In this document: piece by piece, positions 1 to 8,240 of the stretch
Position numbering within the stretch: the first letter of the stretch is position 1
How the letters are laid out: every line of letters starts with the position of its first letter
Assembly (NCBI GenBank): GCA_964628905.1
Contig: CAZVNS010000001.1
Location: 122,171 to 186,170 of the forward strand
Source: JAJPXC01 sp964628905
GTDB taxonomy: Bacteria; Bacteroidota; Bacteroidia; Bacteroidales; Muribaculaceae
Direction of reading: 5' to 3'
DNA: 64,000 nt
Made by a program: the position numbers and the translations under genes
The notes under the pieces: model-generated
What the model was told of the DNA's origin: nothing
Databases searched by the model: none
The model's input: the letters and a program-made list of their open reading frames with translations, nothing else

Positions 1-75
1 ATCAAGCAAGGATGGGCCGACGACGTGGCCCGCTTCCGCACCCGGCGCGCCCCCTACCTCATCTACCCCGAATAA
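1..75 (+). CDS. C-terminal end of an unidentified protein (partial)
   Basis: An open frame runs from the first base to a TAA at 73-75 and encodes 24 residues ending RAPYLIYPE. The bulk of the gene lies outside the window. The tail is too short to assign a family. It lies 15 bases upstream of the sodium symporter in the same direction, so the two may share an operon and a substrate, which is inference only. Confidence 0.55.
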   Translation: MKQGWADDVARFRTRRAPYLIYPE

Positions 76-90
76 GACACAACCTCCGAC

Positions 91-1560
91 ATGAACCACG
101 CATTAATCGTAATTCTCACCATCGCAGCCTACTTCGCTTTGCTGCTGCTGATCAGCTACTTCGCCTCGCGCCGTAGCAACAACTCCACATTCTTCACCGG
201 CGACCGCCGCGCCCCGTGGCCCCTTGTGGCCTTCGCCATGGTGGGCGCCGCCATCTCAGGCGTCACCTTCATCTCCGTGCCCGGCATGGTGGCGGCCAAG
301 GGCTACTCCTACCTGCAGATGGTGCTCGGCTTCATCGTGGGCTACTTCGTGATAGCCTTCGTGCTGGTGCCGCTGTTCTACAAGCGCAACCTGGTGTCGA
401 TCTACGGCTACCTCGACGAGCGCTTCGGCAACAACACCTACAAGACCTCGGCCTGGTACTTCTTCGTGTCGAAGATGCTGGGCGCGTCGGTGCGCTTCTT
501 GGTGGTGTGCGTGGTGCTCCAGGCTCTGGTGTTCGACCCGCTGCACATACCGTTCATATTCAATGTCATAGTAACAATCGCCCTGATTTGGCTCTACACC
601 GTGCAGGGTGGCGTCAAGACCCTGATTTGGACCGACACCCTCAAGAGTTTCTGCCTGATCATGTCGGTGGTGCTCTGCATCTATTTCGTGGCCACCAACT
701 TAGGGATGAACTTCGGAGAAATGACCTCGGCCATCGGTGCTCATCCAACGTCGAGGATGTTCTTCTTCGACAACCCCATGGAGGGCACATACTTCTGGAA
801 GCAGTTCCTCGCCGGAGTGTTCATGGCCATCGCCACCAACGGCCTCGACCAGGACATGATGCAGCGCAACCTCGCCTGCAAAGACACCCGCCAGTCACAG
901 AAGAACATGATAGTCAGCGGCGTGATGCAATTCTTCGTCGTAGCCCTGTTCCTGCTCTTAGGCACCATGCTCGTGATATTCATGGACAGCAGGGGTATCG
1001 CCGCGCCGGAGAAGTCAGATGAGGTGTTCTCGCTCGTGGCCCACCACTCCGACATGCCGTTGATAGTGGGCATACTCTTCGTGCTGGGACTCATCTCGGC
1101 CGCCTACTCAGCCGCCGGATCGGCCCTGACATCGCTCACCACATCGTTCACCGTCGACATCCTCGAGGGGCAGAAGCGCTACGACGACGCCCGCCTGGCC
1201 CGCACCCGCAAGCGTGTGCATGTGGCCATGTCGGCCGTGATGGGGTTGGTGATCATCGCCTTCTACTACCTGAGCGACCAGGACGCCATCTCGGCCGTCT
1301 ACACCTTAGCCTCCTACACCTACGGCCCGATCCTCGGACTGTTTGTCTACGGCCTGTTCTGGAGCAAGCCCGTCCACGACCGTTGGGTGCCCGCGGTGTG
1401 CATCGCCGCCCCCGTGCTGTCGTGGGTGATACAGTGGGCACTCCGCGAGTTTGGAGGCTATGAGACCTCGTTTGAGCTGCTGATCATCAACGCCGCTCTC
1501 ACCGTCGGCGGTCTGCGCCTGCTCTCCTGCGGCTCCCGCCGCCCCGTCGCCGCCGCCTAA
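91..1560 (+). CDS. Sodium:solute symporter (SSS family)
   Basis: The 489-residue protein is almost entirely hydrophobic, with about 13 predicted membrane helices, the usual length and topology of the SSS (SLC5-like) family. The family couples inward sodium movement to uptake of sugars, sialic acid, amino acids or vitamins across the inner membrane. The N-terminal stretch with FFTGDRRAPWPLVAFAM and the following GAAISGVTFISVPG segment match the TM1-TM2 region of the family. The substrate cannot be read from sequence. The ATG at 91 is the first start after the upstream stop, and a co-transcribed upstream gene is likely. The protein ends in a short arginine/alanine tail. Confidence 0.9.
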   Translation: MNHALIVILTIAAYFALLLLISYFASRRSNNSTFFTGDRRAPWPLVAFAMVGAAISGVTFISVPGMVAAKGYSYLQMVLGFIVGYFVIAFVLVPLFYKRNLVSIYGYLDERFGNNTYKTSAWYFFVSKMLGASVRFLVVCVVLQALVFDPLHIPFIFNVIVTIALIWLYTVQGGVKTLIWTDTLKSFCLIMSVVLCIYFVATNLGMNFGEMTSAIGAHPTSRMFFFDNPMEGTYFWKQFLAGVFMAIATNGLDQDMMQRNLACKDTRQSQKNMIVSGVMQFFVVALFLLLGTMLVIFMDSRGIAAPEKSDEVFSLVAHHSDMPLIVGILFVLGLISAAYSAAGSALTSLTTSFTVDILEGQKRYDDARLARTRKRVHVAMSAVMGLVIIAFYYLSDQDAISAVYTLASYTYGPILGLFVYGLFWSKPVHDRWVPAVCIAAPVLSWVIQWALREFGGYETSFELLIINAALTVGGLRLLSCGSRRPVAAA

Positions 1561-1573
1561 AGCCCCTCAAAAG

Positions 1574-1607
1574 CGCGAAGCTGTCCCGTTAAAGCGCACC
1601 GCGCTTG
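1574..1607 (-). repeat. Dispersed hairpin element, copy A (core GGACAGCTTCGCG)
   Basis: On the minus strand this reads CAAGCGC-GGT-GCGCTT, a small hairpin, followed by AACGGGACAGCTTCGCG. The same arrangement occurs at 44460-44493 and 50131-50164. It fills the gap between the symporter stop and the WYL gene. Confidence 0.6.
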
Positions 1608-1641
1608 CCGAATTTATCAACTCAAAAATACCCCACTCCCC

Positions 1642-2541
1642 TTGTCAAAAGACCTGTTTTCACGCTACATCTGGATCGTAGACACCATCAAGCGCTACGG
1701 CCGCATCACACGCGAGGAGCTCAACGACCGCTGGCGAAGATCGCAATTCTCCAACGGCGAGGGGCTACCCCGCCGCACCTTCTACAATTACCGCCAGGCC
1801 ATCGAGGACCTGTTTAAGATCAACATCGAGTGCGACCCCGCCACATTTGAGTACTACATCGACGACGGCGACGTCCACAACGAGAGCGTCACCGACTGGC
1901 TCCTCAACTCCGTGGCCATGAACAACGTGCTATCCGGCTCGCGCGACATCTCCGACAAGATATTCCTCGAGGATGTGCCCTCGGCGCGCCGCTACTTGTC
2001 GGTGGTGATCGACGCCCTCAAGGAGCAGCGCCAGCTCGACTTCAACTACTCCCCCTACACCCGCTCATCGTCGCAGCCGGTGGTGCTTGAGCCCTACTTC
2101 CTCAAGATCTTCCGCCAACGGTGGTACGTCACCGGGCGCAACCTCGCCGACGGCCGCCTCAAGACCTACGCCCTCGACCGCATGGACCAGGTGACGATGA
2201 CCGCCACCACATTCACCATCCCCGACGACTTCGACCCCGAAGAGTTCTGCTCCGACGCCTTCGGCATCATCTTCACCCAGGGCGAGGCCAAGCGCGTGGT
2301 GCTGCGCACCGACCCCCGCCAGGCCAAATACTTCCGCACCCTGCCGCTCCACCCATCGCAGCAGGAGATGGTCCACGACCAGTTCTCAATCTTCCACTAC
2401 CGCCTGAAACTCACCCCCGACTTCGTGCAGGAGCTCCTGAGCTACGGCTCGCGGGTGGTGGTGCTCGAGCCCGCCGAGCTGCGCGCCATGATGCTCACAT
2501 CGCTCCAGGACACCCTCCAGGCCTACAACGACCATCAATAA
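1642..2541 (+). CDS. WYL-domain transcriptional regulator
   Basis: The 299-residue protein has an N-terminal winged-helix region (about residues 1-90, beginning MSKDLFSRYIWIVDTI) and a C-terminal WYL ligand-sensing domain. The WYL signature appears as RQRWYVTGRN, with V in place of L. WYL regulators bind DNA through the N-terminal domain and are thought to sense nucleic acid or nucleotide ligands. The start chosen is a TTG codon, because the conserved family N-terminus begins exactly there and no ATG is in frame nearby. It stands alone between the symporter and yqeY, so its targets are not evident. Confidence 0.85.
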   Translation: MSKDLFSRYIWIVDTIKRYGRITREELNDRWRRSQFSNGEGLPRRTFYNYRQAIEDLFKINIECDPATFEYYIDDGDVHNESVTDWLLNSVAMNNVLSGSRDISDKIFLEDVPSARRYLSVVIDALKEQRQLDFNYSPYTRSSSQPVVLEPYFLKIFRQRWYVTGRNLADGRLKTYALDRMDQVTMTATTFTIPDDFDPEEFCSDAFGIIFTQGEAKRVVLRTDPRQAKYFRTLPLHPSQQEMVHDQFSIFHYRLKLTPDFVQELLSYGSRVVVLEPAELRAMMLTSLQDTLQAYNDHQ

Positions 2542-2550
2542 CAGCTGATT

Positions 2551-2584
2551 TTTGACGCGGTTACACAAAAAATCAGTAATTTTG
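2551..2584 (+). promoter_or_regulatory. Promoter of the yqeY-like gene
   Basis: TTTG at 2551-2554 and TAATTTTG at 2577-2584 match the Bacteroidetes -33/-7 consensus (TTTG, about 20 nt, TAnnTTTG), with 22 bases between. The start codon at 2606 lies 21 bases downstream. Confidence 0.75.
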
Positions 2585-2605
2585 CGCTCATAAACACTAA
2601 ATACT

Positions 2606-3055
2606 ATGAACTTATTCGACCAAGTAAGCGAGGACATCAAAGCGGCGATGCGCGCCAAGGATAAGGTGCGCCTCGAAGCCCTCCGCGGCATCAAGAAGGA
2701 ATTTCTTGAAGCCAAGACCGCTCCCGGCTCAAACGGCGAACTCACCGACGAAACAGCCATGAAAGTGCTGGTGCGCATGGCCAAGCAGCGCCGCGAGTCA
2801 GCCAAGATATACACCGAGCAATCACGCCCCGAGCTTGCCGAAACCGAGCTTGCCGAGGCAGCAGTCATCGAAGAATACCTGCCCCAACCCCTGACCGACG
2901 AGCAACTCACCGACGAGCTTAAGCGCATCATCGCCGAGGTAGGAGCCACCTCGCCCGCCCAGATGGGCCTGGTGATGGGCCGCGCCACCAAAGCCCTCGC
3001 CGGCCGCGCCGATGGCCGCGCCATCTCCGCCCGCGTCAAAGAGTTGCTATCGTAG
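2606..3055 (+). CDS. GatB/YqeY domain protein
   Basis: The 149-residue protein has the full length and sequence of the YqeY family (MNLFDQVSEDIKAAMRAKDK start, AVIEEYLPQPLTDEQL middle, QMGLVMGRATKALAGRADGR end). YqeY resembles the tail domain of the GatB amidotransferase subunit that contacts tRNA, and its free-standing role is not firmly known. The gene has its own promoter at 2551-2584. Its TAG stop lies inside the first unit of the downstream 9-bp repeat array. Confidence 0.9.
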   Translation: MNLFDQVSEDIKAAMRAKDKVRLEALRGIKKEFLEAKTAPGSNGELTDETAMKVLVRMAKQRRESAKIYTEQSRPELAETELAEAAVIEEYLPQPLTDEQLTDELKRIIAEVGATSPAQMGLVMGRATKALAGRADGRAISARVKELLS

Positions 3056-3091
3056 TTTTTAAAGTTGTGAAAGTTTTTAAAGTTTTTAAAG
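3054..3091 (+). repeat. 9-bp-phased A/T repeat array (AGTTTTTAA units)
   Basis: Four consecutive 9-base units, AGTTTTTAA, AGTTGTGAA, AGTTTTTAA and AGTTTTTAA, begin inside the stop codon of the yqeY-like gene. Arrays of the same period lie at 3396-3449, 10003-10089, 28165-28203, 44435-44456, 50092-50128 and 57507-57563. Confidence 0.7.
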
Positions 3092-3110
3092 CCCAGGCAG
3101 ACAACAAAAT

Positions 3111-3350
3111 ATGATTACCAGTGATTTTAAACAACTTAAAGTATGGCAAAAATCTGTCGACTTGTCTGTCTTTATCTTTGAACTGACAAAGACATTTCCC
3201 ACAGAAGAAAGATTTGGACTTGTTTCACAACTGAGACGGTGTGCTTATATTTATCCAAAGATCAAGGAGATTGGCAGTATGCTGAAAGCATTGTCAAATT
3301 ATCTTAAATCACTACAAAATAAACATACTTCCTCCCCCTACAAATCTTAA
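3111..3350 (+). pseudogene. Four-helix-bundle (IVP-like) protein, internally deleted
   Basis: The 79-residue frame starts like the four helix bundle family first seen in 23S rRNA intervening sequences (DFKQLKVWQKSVDL, then TFPTEERFGLVSQLRRCA). It jumps straight to the family C-terminus (KIKEIGSMLKALSNYLKSL). Family members are usually about 115-120 residues, so about 40 residues covering the second and third helices are missing with the frame intact. Base composition is much AT-richer than neighbouring genes, consistent with transfer or decay. A short functional variant cannot be excluded. Confidence 0.65.
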
Positions 3351-3395
3351 TCGCAGCGACAATAACTCTAAAAACACAACTTTCACAACGCTAAC

Positions 3396-3449
3396 AACTC
3401 TAAAAACTCTAAAAACTCTAAAAACTTTTAAAACTTTAACAACTTTAAA
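3396..3449 (+). repeat. 9-bp-phased A/T repeat array ending at the serS start
   Basis: Six 9-base units (three AACTCTAAA, then AACTTTTAA, AACTTTAAC, AACTTTAAA) end four bases before the serS ATG at 3454. The units are roughly the reverse complement of those at 3054-3091, so the two arrays face each other across the broken four-helix-bundle gene. Confidence 0.7.
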
Positions 3450-3453
3450 ATAT

Positions 3454-4725
3454 ATGCTCACCCTTGCCCAAATCAAAGAAAACCCACAGGAGGTGGTGAG
3501 GCGCTTGGCCATCAAAGGTTTTGACGGCCAAGAGGCCATCGACCGCATACTCGCCCTCGACGAGCGCCGCCGCGCCCTCCAACTCGATAACGACACCCGC
3601 GCCGCCGAGCTCAACCGCCTCGCGGCATCAATAGGCCAGCTCATGAAGTCAGGCCAACGCGATGAGGCCGAGAAGGTAAAAGCCCGGGTAGCCTCGCTCA
3701 AGGAGACTCAGAAGACCGTCGCAGCCGAGCTCGCCGAAACCGAAGTACAGTCGCGCGAGATACTCCTTACCGTGCCCAACCTACCCTGCGCCATGGTGCC
3801 CGAAGGACGCACCGCCGCCGACAACGTGGTGGAGAAGGAGGGAGGGACCATGCCCAACCTTCCCAAAGACGCCCTTCCCCACTGGGACCTCGCGAAGAAG
3901 TACAACCTCATCGACTTCGACCTTGGCGTGAAGATCACCGGCGCCGGCTTCCCCGTATACATCGACAAGGGAGCGCGCCTGCAGCGAGCATTGATCCAGT
4001 TCTTCCTCGACGCCGCCGGCGAGGCCGGTTACACCGAAATCCAGCCCCCCTACGTGGTCAACGAAGCCTCAGGCTACGGCACCGGACAGCTCCCCGACAA
4101 GGAGGGACAGATGTACTACATCAACGAGGACCGCCTCTACCTGATTCCCACCGCCGAGGTGCCCGTGACCAACATCTACCGCGACATCATCATCCCCGAG
4201 GACCGTCTCCCCATCCTCAACTGCGCCTACTCAGCATGCTTCCGCCGCGAAGCCGGCAGCTACGGCAAGGATGTGCGCGGCCTCAACCGCCTGCACCAGT
4301 TCGACAAGGTGGAAATCGTGCGCATCGAGCGCCCCGAGGACTCCTACGCCGCCCTTGAGAAGATGAAGGACCATGTGCAGAGCCTCCTCGACCGCCTGGG
4401 CCTCCCCTGGCACATACTGCGCCTGTGCGGCGGCGACATGAGCTTCACATCGGCTATCACCTTCGACTTCGAAGTCTTCTCAGCCGCCCAGAAGCGCTGG
4501 CTTGAGGTATCGTCGGTGTCGAACTTCGAGACCTATCAAGCCAACCGCCTGAAGTGCCGCTACCGCGGAGCCGACAAGAAGACCCACCTGTGCCACACCC
4601 TCAACGGCTCAGCCTTAGCGCTCCCCCGCATCATGGCCGCGCTGCTTGAGAACAACCAAACACCCCAGGGTATCGTGGTGCCTGAGGTGCTACGCCGCTA
4701 CACCGGCTTCGACATCATCGACTGA
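3454..4725 (+). CDS. serS: Seryl-tRNA synthetase
   Basis: The 423-residue class II enzyme charges tRNA-Ser with serine in the cytoplasm. An N-terminal coiled-coil arm that grips the tRNA spans about residues 1-105 (MLTLAQIKENPQEVVRRLAI and the charged helices after it). The catalytic domain follows, with ACFRREAGSYGKDVRGLNR as motif 2 and LNGSALALPRIMAALLENNQ as motif 3. Length matches the bacterial enzyme. The ATG at 3454 directly follows the repeat array, with no ribosome-binding site visible. Confidence 0.97.
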   Translation: MLTLAQIKENPQEVVRRLAIKGFDGQEAIDRILALDERRRALQLDNDTRAAELNRLAASIGQLMKSGQRDEAEKVKARVASLKETQKTVAAELAETEVQSREILLTVPNLPCAMVPEGRTAADNVVEKEGGTMPNLPKDALPHWDLAKKYNLIDFDLGVKITGAGFPVYIDKGARLQRALIQFFLDAAGEAGYTEIQPPYVVNEASGYGTGQLPDKEGQMYYINEDRLYLIPTAEVPVTNIYRDIIIPEDRLPILNCAYSACFRREAGSYGKDVRGLNRLHQFDKVEIVRIERPEDSYAALEKMKDHVQSLLDRLGLPWHILRLCGGDMSFTSAITFDFEVFSAAQKRWLEVSSVSNFETYQANRLKCRYRGADKKTHLCHTLNGSALALPRIMAALLENNQTPQGIVVPEVLRRYTGFDIID

Positions 4726-4746
4726 CCCCACCCTCAATAGCATCAC

Positions 4747-4780
4747 CGGCGGGCCGGGCGCACGAGCGTCCGGCCCGCCG
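4747..4780 (+). terminator. GC-rich stem-loop after serS
   Basis: CGGCGGGCCGG at 4747-4757 pairs perfectly with CCGGCCCGCCG at 4770-4780 around a 12-base loop. It follows the serS stop by 21 bases. There is no T-run, so its activity as an intrinsic terminator is uncertain. Confidence 0.45.
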
Positions 4781-4793
4781 CGCTTACCCCCGC

Positions 4794-4813
4794 TCGACTT
4801 AAATCGATCAATA
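4794..4813 (+). repeat. 10-bp TCGA repeat, two units
   Basis: TCGACTTAAA followed by TCGATCAATA, the shortest member of the 10-bp-phased TCGA family seen at 8161-8240, 11810-11859, 30401-30450 and 53648-53687. It lies just after the serS stem-loop, in the 195-base gap before the nuclease gene. Confidence 0.5.
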
Positions 4814-4920
4814 AAAAAAGTTGTTAAATATCGCTGATGGTGTTTAAAAAATCCTTACCTTTACCGTGCTGAAATACAAAAAATCCACAACCGTCAACAC
4901 CACGACATAACCCCAAGATA

Positions 4921-5967
4921 ATGAAGCGATTATTCTTACTTCCGCTGTTAGCCCTGCTCCTCGCGGCAGTCACAGCGGGCGCCCGGAACAACGATTCAAA
5001 GCGTTACAAAGTCTACGGAGTGGCTTTCTACAACCTCGAAAACCTCTTCGACACCATCAACAACAACGGCAAATACGACCTGGAGTTCTCCCCCCAGGGA
5101 GCCAAGCAGTGGGATGGCCGTAAGTACTGGTCGAAAATCCACAACATGGCCCGCGCCATCTCATCGATGACCACCCCCACCACCCCTAATGGCCCCGCCA
5201 TCATCGGCGTCAGCGAGATTGAGAACCGCACCGTGCTCGAGGATCTCGTCAACGACCCCCAGATCTCAAATTGGGACCTGCAGATATGCCACCACGACTC
5301 ACCCGACCCCCGCGGCGTCGACGTGGGCCTGCTATACAACCCCCGCTACTTCACCCTTGAAAACGTGACCAACCACCGATTGCGCCTCGAAGGCTACGAG
5401 TCGTTCCGCACCCGCGACCAGATGTGCGTCGTTGGCCGCCTCGGTGGCGAGCGCATCGCCGTGATCGTCAACCACTGGCCCTCGCGACTTGGTGGTCAGG
5501 AGCAGAGCTCCTACCGGCGCGAAGCCGCCGGCGCCCTGTCAAAGTCGATTGCCGACTCTCTGTGGCGCGAGGACCCCAACATCGCCGTAGTGGTGATGGG
5601 CGACCTCAACGATGACCCCCAGGACAAATCGTGCCGCGAAGCCCTCGGAGCAGTCCGCGACAAGAAGGACGCCCCGGACCACGGCTTCTACAACCCCTGG
5701 TGGAAGGTGCTCGACAAGGGTATCGGCACACTGGCCTACAAAGGCTCGTGGAACCTCTTCGACCAAATCATCATCTCCGGCAACCTGGCCAACGCTCCCG
5801 AAGGAGGCCTGCAGTACTGGAAGTGTGAGGTGCTAAACAAGGACTTCCTCAAGGATAAAGCCGGCACGCGCTTAGGATCGCCGCTGCGCACATTCTCAGC
5901 CGGGATGTTCCTCAACGGCTACTCCGACCACTTCCCCACCGAGATATTCCTCAAAAAAGCCTATTAA
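4921..5967 (+). CDS. Secreted endonuclease/exonuclease/phosphatase family protein
   Basis: The 348-residue protein begins with a hydrophobic signal peptide (MKRLFLLPLLALLLAAVTAG) and carries the EEP (DNase I-like) fold motifs in order: NLENLFD, GVSEIEN (metal-binding Glu), DPRGVDVGLLY, VNHWPSR (catalytic His), MGDLNDDP and GYSDHFPTE (catalytic Asp-His). All expected active-site residues are present, so it should be an active metal-dependent phosphodiesterase, probably a nuclease, outside the inner membrane. The OB-fold protein gene follows 31 bases later in the same direction. Together they resemble a split form of the OB-fold plus EEP extracellular nucleases. Confidence 0.85.
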   Translation: MKRLFLLPLLALLLAAVTAGARNNDSKRYKVYGVAFYNLENLFDTINNNGKYDLEFSPQGAKQWDGRKYWSKIHNMARAISSMTTPTTPNGPAIIGVSEIENRTVLEDLVNDPQISNWDLQICHHDSPDPRGVDVGLLYNPRYFTLENVTNHRLRLEGYESFRTRDQMCVVGRLGGERIAVIVNHWPSRLGGQEQSSYRREAAGALSKSIADSLWREDPNIAVVVMGDLNDDPQDKSCREALGAVRDKKDAPDHGFYNPWWKVLDKGIGTLAYKGSWNLFDQIIISGNLANAPEGGLQYWKCEVLNKDFLKDKAGTRLGSPLRTFSAGMFLNGYSDHFPTEIFLKKAY

Positions 5968-5998
5968 TTATCAATCATCAACAACCAATCTCGTTATT

Positions 5999-8065
5999 AT
6001 GAAAAAACTGTTACTCTCAATGCTGTGCATGGGCTCAATCATGGGCGCATACGCAGGTACAGGCACAGAGGCTGACCCCTACACCTGTGCTGAGGTGATT
6101 GCCATGGGTGCCGACCTCAACGTAGCATCAGCCACCGTCAAGGGCTACATCGTGGGCGCTTGCAACGGCACCAGCATGTCTTCCGCACAGTTCAACTCAA
6201 CCCCCGGCAGCTACTCCAACGTGCTCATCGCCGACTCTAAGGACTGCGTTGACTACAACCAGTGTGTGCCCGTGCAGCTCGTGTCACAGACCGACCTCCG
6301 CGCCGCCGTCAACCTCGGTGACAACCCCGGCAACTATCTGAAGGAGCTCACCATCACCGGCCAGCTCATCAAATACTTCGGCGTTCCCGGCGTGAAGGCC
6401 CCCACAGCCTACGCACTCGACGGCGAGGGTGGCACAAGCGACACCGGCTCAACCACCTACACCCTGGCCACCAGCGTAACATCCGGTAAGAAGTACGCCA
6501 TCGTATCAGGCACCAATGTAGCCAAGCCCTGCAGCTCTACCGCTACCTACGGCTACCTCTACGTCGACAACGCAGCCATCGACAACAACGCCTTCACCGG
6601 CGTCGACACCTATGGCTTCACAATCACCGCAGTCGACGGTGGCTACACCATTCAGGACACCTACAACCGCTATCTCTATCAGACCGGCACTTACAACAGC
6701 TTCAACTTCTCAGCAAGCCGCACCGACGGCGACGTTTGGACCATCGTAGCCAACGCCGACGGCACTTTCAAGATCACCAACGTGGCCATGGGCAAGTACA
6801 TCCAGTACTCTGCAAGCTACACCTCGTTCGGCTCTTACGCTGACGCTACCGGCGACATGCCCCAACTCTACCTCAGCGACGAGGACGTAACACCTCCCAC
6901 CCCCGTTGAGACCACCGAGGTTGCCTCAATCGACGAGTTCCTCCAGATGCAGCTCTCTACCCCCTGCAAGTTCACCTGCACACTGACCGCCGTATATCAG
7001 AACGGCAGCTACCTGTACGTCACCGACGGCAAGTCGCCCCTGCTCATCTACGGCCAGACCGGCAAAACCTACAAGAACGGCGACGTGATCCCCGCCGGCG
7101 TAACCGGTACATTCCAGAACTACTCTAACGGCCAGCTCCAGATGAGCTCAATCGACGCCACCACCTTCGGCGACCCCACCGCCGGCGCAGCCGTTGACCC
7201 CGAGCAGTATCAGCTTGAGGAGGTATCAGCCGACATCCTTTCACAGTACATCGAGGTTACCGGCGTGACCCTCACCGCAGTGGCTGGCGACGCTAAGACC
7301 TTCGTAATGTCTGACGGCACTCTTGAAATGAACATCTACAACCAGTTTGGCGTATCGCTCGGCGCCGGTACTTACGATAAGTTCCAGGGCTTCGTAGCCA
7401 TCCACTCAGGCAACCTCCAGCTCCTCCCCATCATCGACATGGGCGAGACCGACACTCCCGAGCCCACCCCCGCTGAGGGCGCATACTTCATCGCTCCTAC
7501 CGCCGACGTAGCTTACGAAGGCGTTAAGCTCCTGAACGCCGACGGCTCAGACACCGGCAACAGCGGTGCTCAGGACACCTCACTCGTAGGTGTGACGTTC
7601 ACCGACAAGGACATCACTCTTGAGTTCACCCACGGCGATGGCAGCTACTATACAATGGCTTCAGGCAACCAGGTACGCTGGTACCAGGGCGACATCGCAA
7701 CCCTCACCCCCGCCAACGACGCCATCATCACCGAGGTATTCGTGCAGACCGTAGCCTACTCTAAGGGCGCGTTCACCACTACCGAAGGCACCGTAACCGG
7801 CGAAGGCACCTCAGCCGACACCCCCATCACCTGGGTAGGCCACACCGACAAGCCTCTGGTGATGACCGCAGCCCTGCAGATCCGCTTCAGCTACATGCAG
7901 GTTAAGTACGACGGTGGCAACGGCGGCGTAGCCGACGTTACCGTTGACGACTCAAACGCACCCGTAGAGTACTACAACCTCCAGGGCGTACGCGTCGACA
8001 ACCCCTCTAACGGCCTCTACATCCGCCGTCAGGGCAAGAACGTACAGAAAGTGATCGTGATGTAA
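5999..8065 (+). CDS. Secreted OB-fold (DUF6359-like) repeat protein with C-terminal sorting-like motif
   Basis: The 688-residue protein has a signal peptide (MKKLLLSMLCMGSIMGAYAG). A DUF6359-type OB-fold domain spans about residues 22-145, with ATVKGYIVGAC and LTITGQLIKYFG. A middle beta-rich domain spans about 155-295, and two further OB-like segments lie at about 305-480. A beta-rich domain and a C-terminal tail, EYYNLQGVRVDNPSNGLYI, follow. The tail resembles the YNLxGxRV motif of exported Bacteroidetes proteins and recurs in the giant protein at 58381. OB-folds often bind nucleic acid or polysaccharide, and beside an EEP nuclease a substrate-binding role is plausible but unproven. Confidence 0.75.
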   Translation: MKKLLLSMLCMGSIMGAYAGTGTEADPYTCAEVIAMGADLNVASATVKGYIVGACNGTSMSSAQFNSTPGSYSNVLIADSKDCVDYNQCVPVQLVSQTDLRAAVNLGDNPGNYLKELTITGQLIKYFGVPGVKAPTAYALDGEGGTSDTGSTTYTLATSVTSGKKYAIVSGTNVAKPCSSTATYGYLYVDNAAIDNNAFTGVDTYGFTITAVDGGYTIQDTYNRYLYQTGTYNSFNFSASRTDGDVWTIVANADGTFKITNVAMGKYIQYSASYTSFGSYADATGDMPQLYLSDEDVTPPTPVETTEVASIDEFLQMQLSTPCKFTCTLTAVYQNGSYLYVTDGKSPLLIYGQTGKTYKNGDVIPAGVTGTFQNYSNGQLQMSSIDATTFGDPTAGAAVDPEQYQLEEVSADILSQYIEVTGVTLTAVAGDAKTFVMSDGTLEMNIYNQFGVSLGAGTYDKFQGFVAIHSGNLQLLPIIDMGETDTPEPTPAEGAYFIAPTADVAYEGVKLLNADGSDTGNSGAQDTSLVGVTFTDKDITLEFTHGDGSYYTMASGNQVRWYQGDIATLTPANDAIITEVFVQTVAYSKGAFTTTEGTVTGEGTSADTPITWVGHTDKPLVMTAALQIRFSYMQVKYDGGNGGVADVTVDDSNAPVEYYNLQGVRVDNPSNGLYIRRQGKNVQKVIVM

Positions 8066-8091
8066 TCCATCCATCACCGCAATCCACACCA

Positions 8092-8131
8092 CCAGCCCCT
8101 GCGCCATCCCGGCGCAGGGGCTGGCTCTTTT
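8092..8131 (+). terminator. Intrinsic terminator after the OB-fold gene
   Basis: CCAGCCCCTGCGCC at 8092-8105 pairs perfectly over 14 bases with GGCGCAGGGGCTGG at 8111-8124 around the loop ATCCC, followed by CTCTTTT. This is a strong Rho-independent terminator 26 bases after the stop codon. Confidence 0.9.
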
Positions 8132-8160
8132 CCCGGGGGCGGACGCAGCCGCCCCCCCTC

Positions 8161-8240
8161 TCGACTTCACTCGACTTAATTCGACTTAATTCGAAATAAA
8201 TCGGGGGAAATCGAAATAAATCGAGCGAAATCGCTTATAT
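8161..8240 (+). repeat. 10-bp-phased TCGA array, eight units
   Basis: Eight consecutive 10-base units each start with TCG: TCGACTTCAC, TCGACTTAAT (twice), TCGAAATAAA, TCGGGGGAAA, TCGAAATAAA, TCGAGCGAAA, TCGCTTATAT. The phase is exact, one helical turn per unit. The last unit runs into the -7 box of the DUF4254 promoter, so the -33 region lies inside the array. Confidence 0.8.

Noticed and set aside
3054..3449. CRISPR-like array
   Set aside because: Units are only 9 bases, with no spacers of constant length and no cas genes in the window.
3312..3701. Minus-strand frame of 129 codons opposite serS
   Set aside because: It lies in the shadow of serS and its C-terminal half is made of translated 9-mer repeats (FRVFRVFRV-type).
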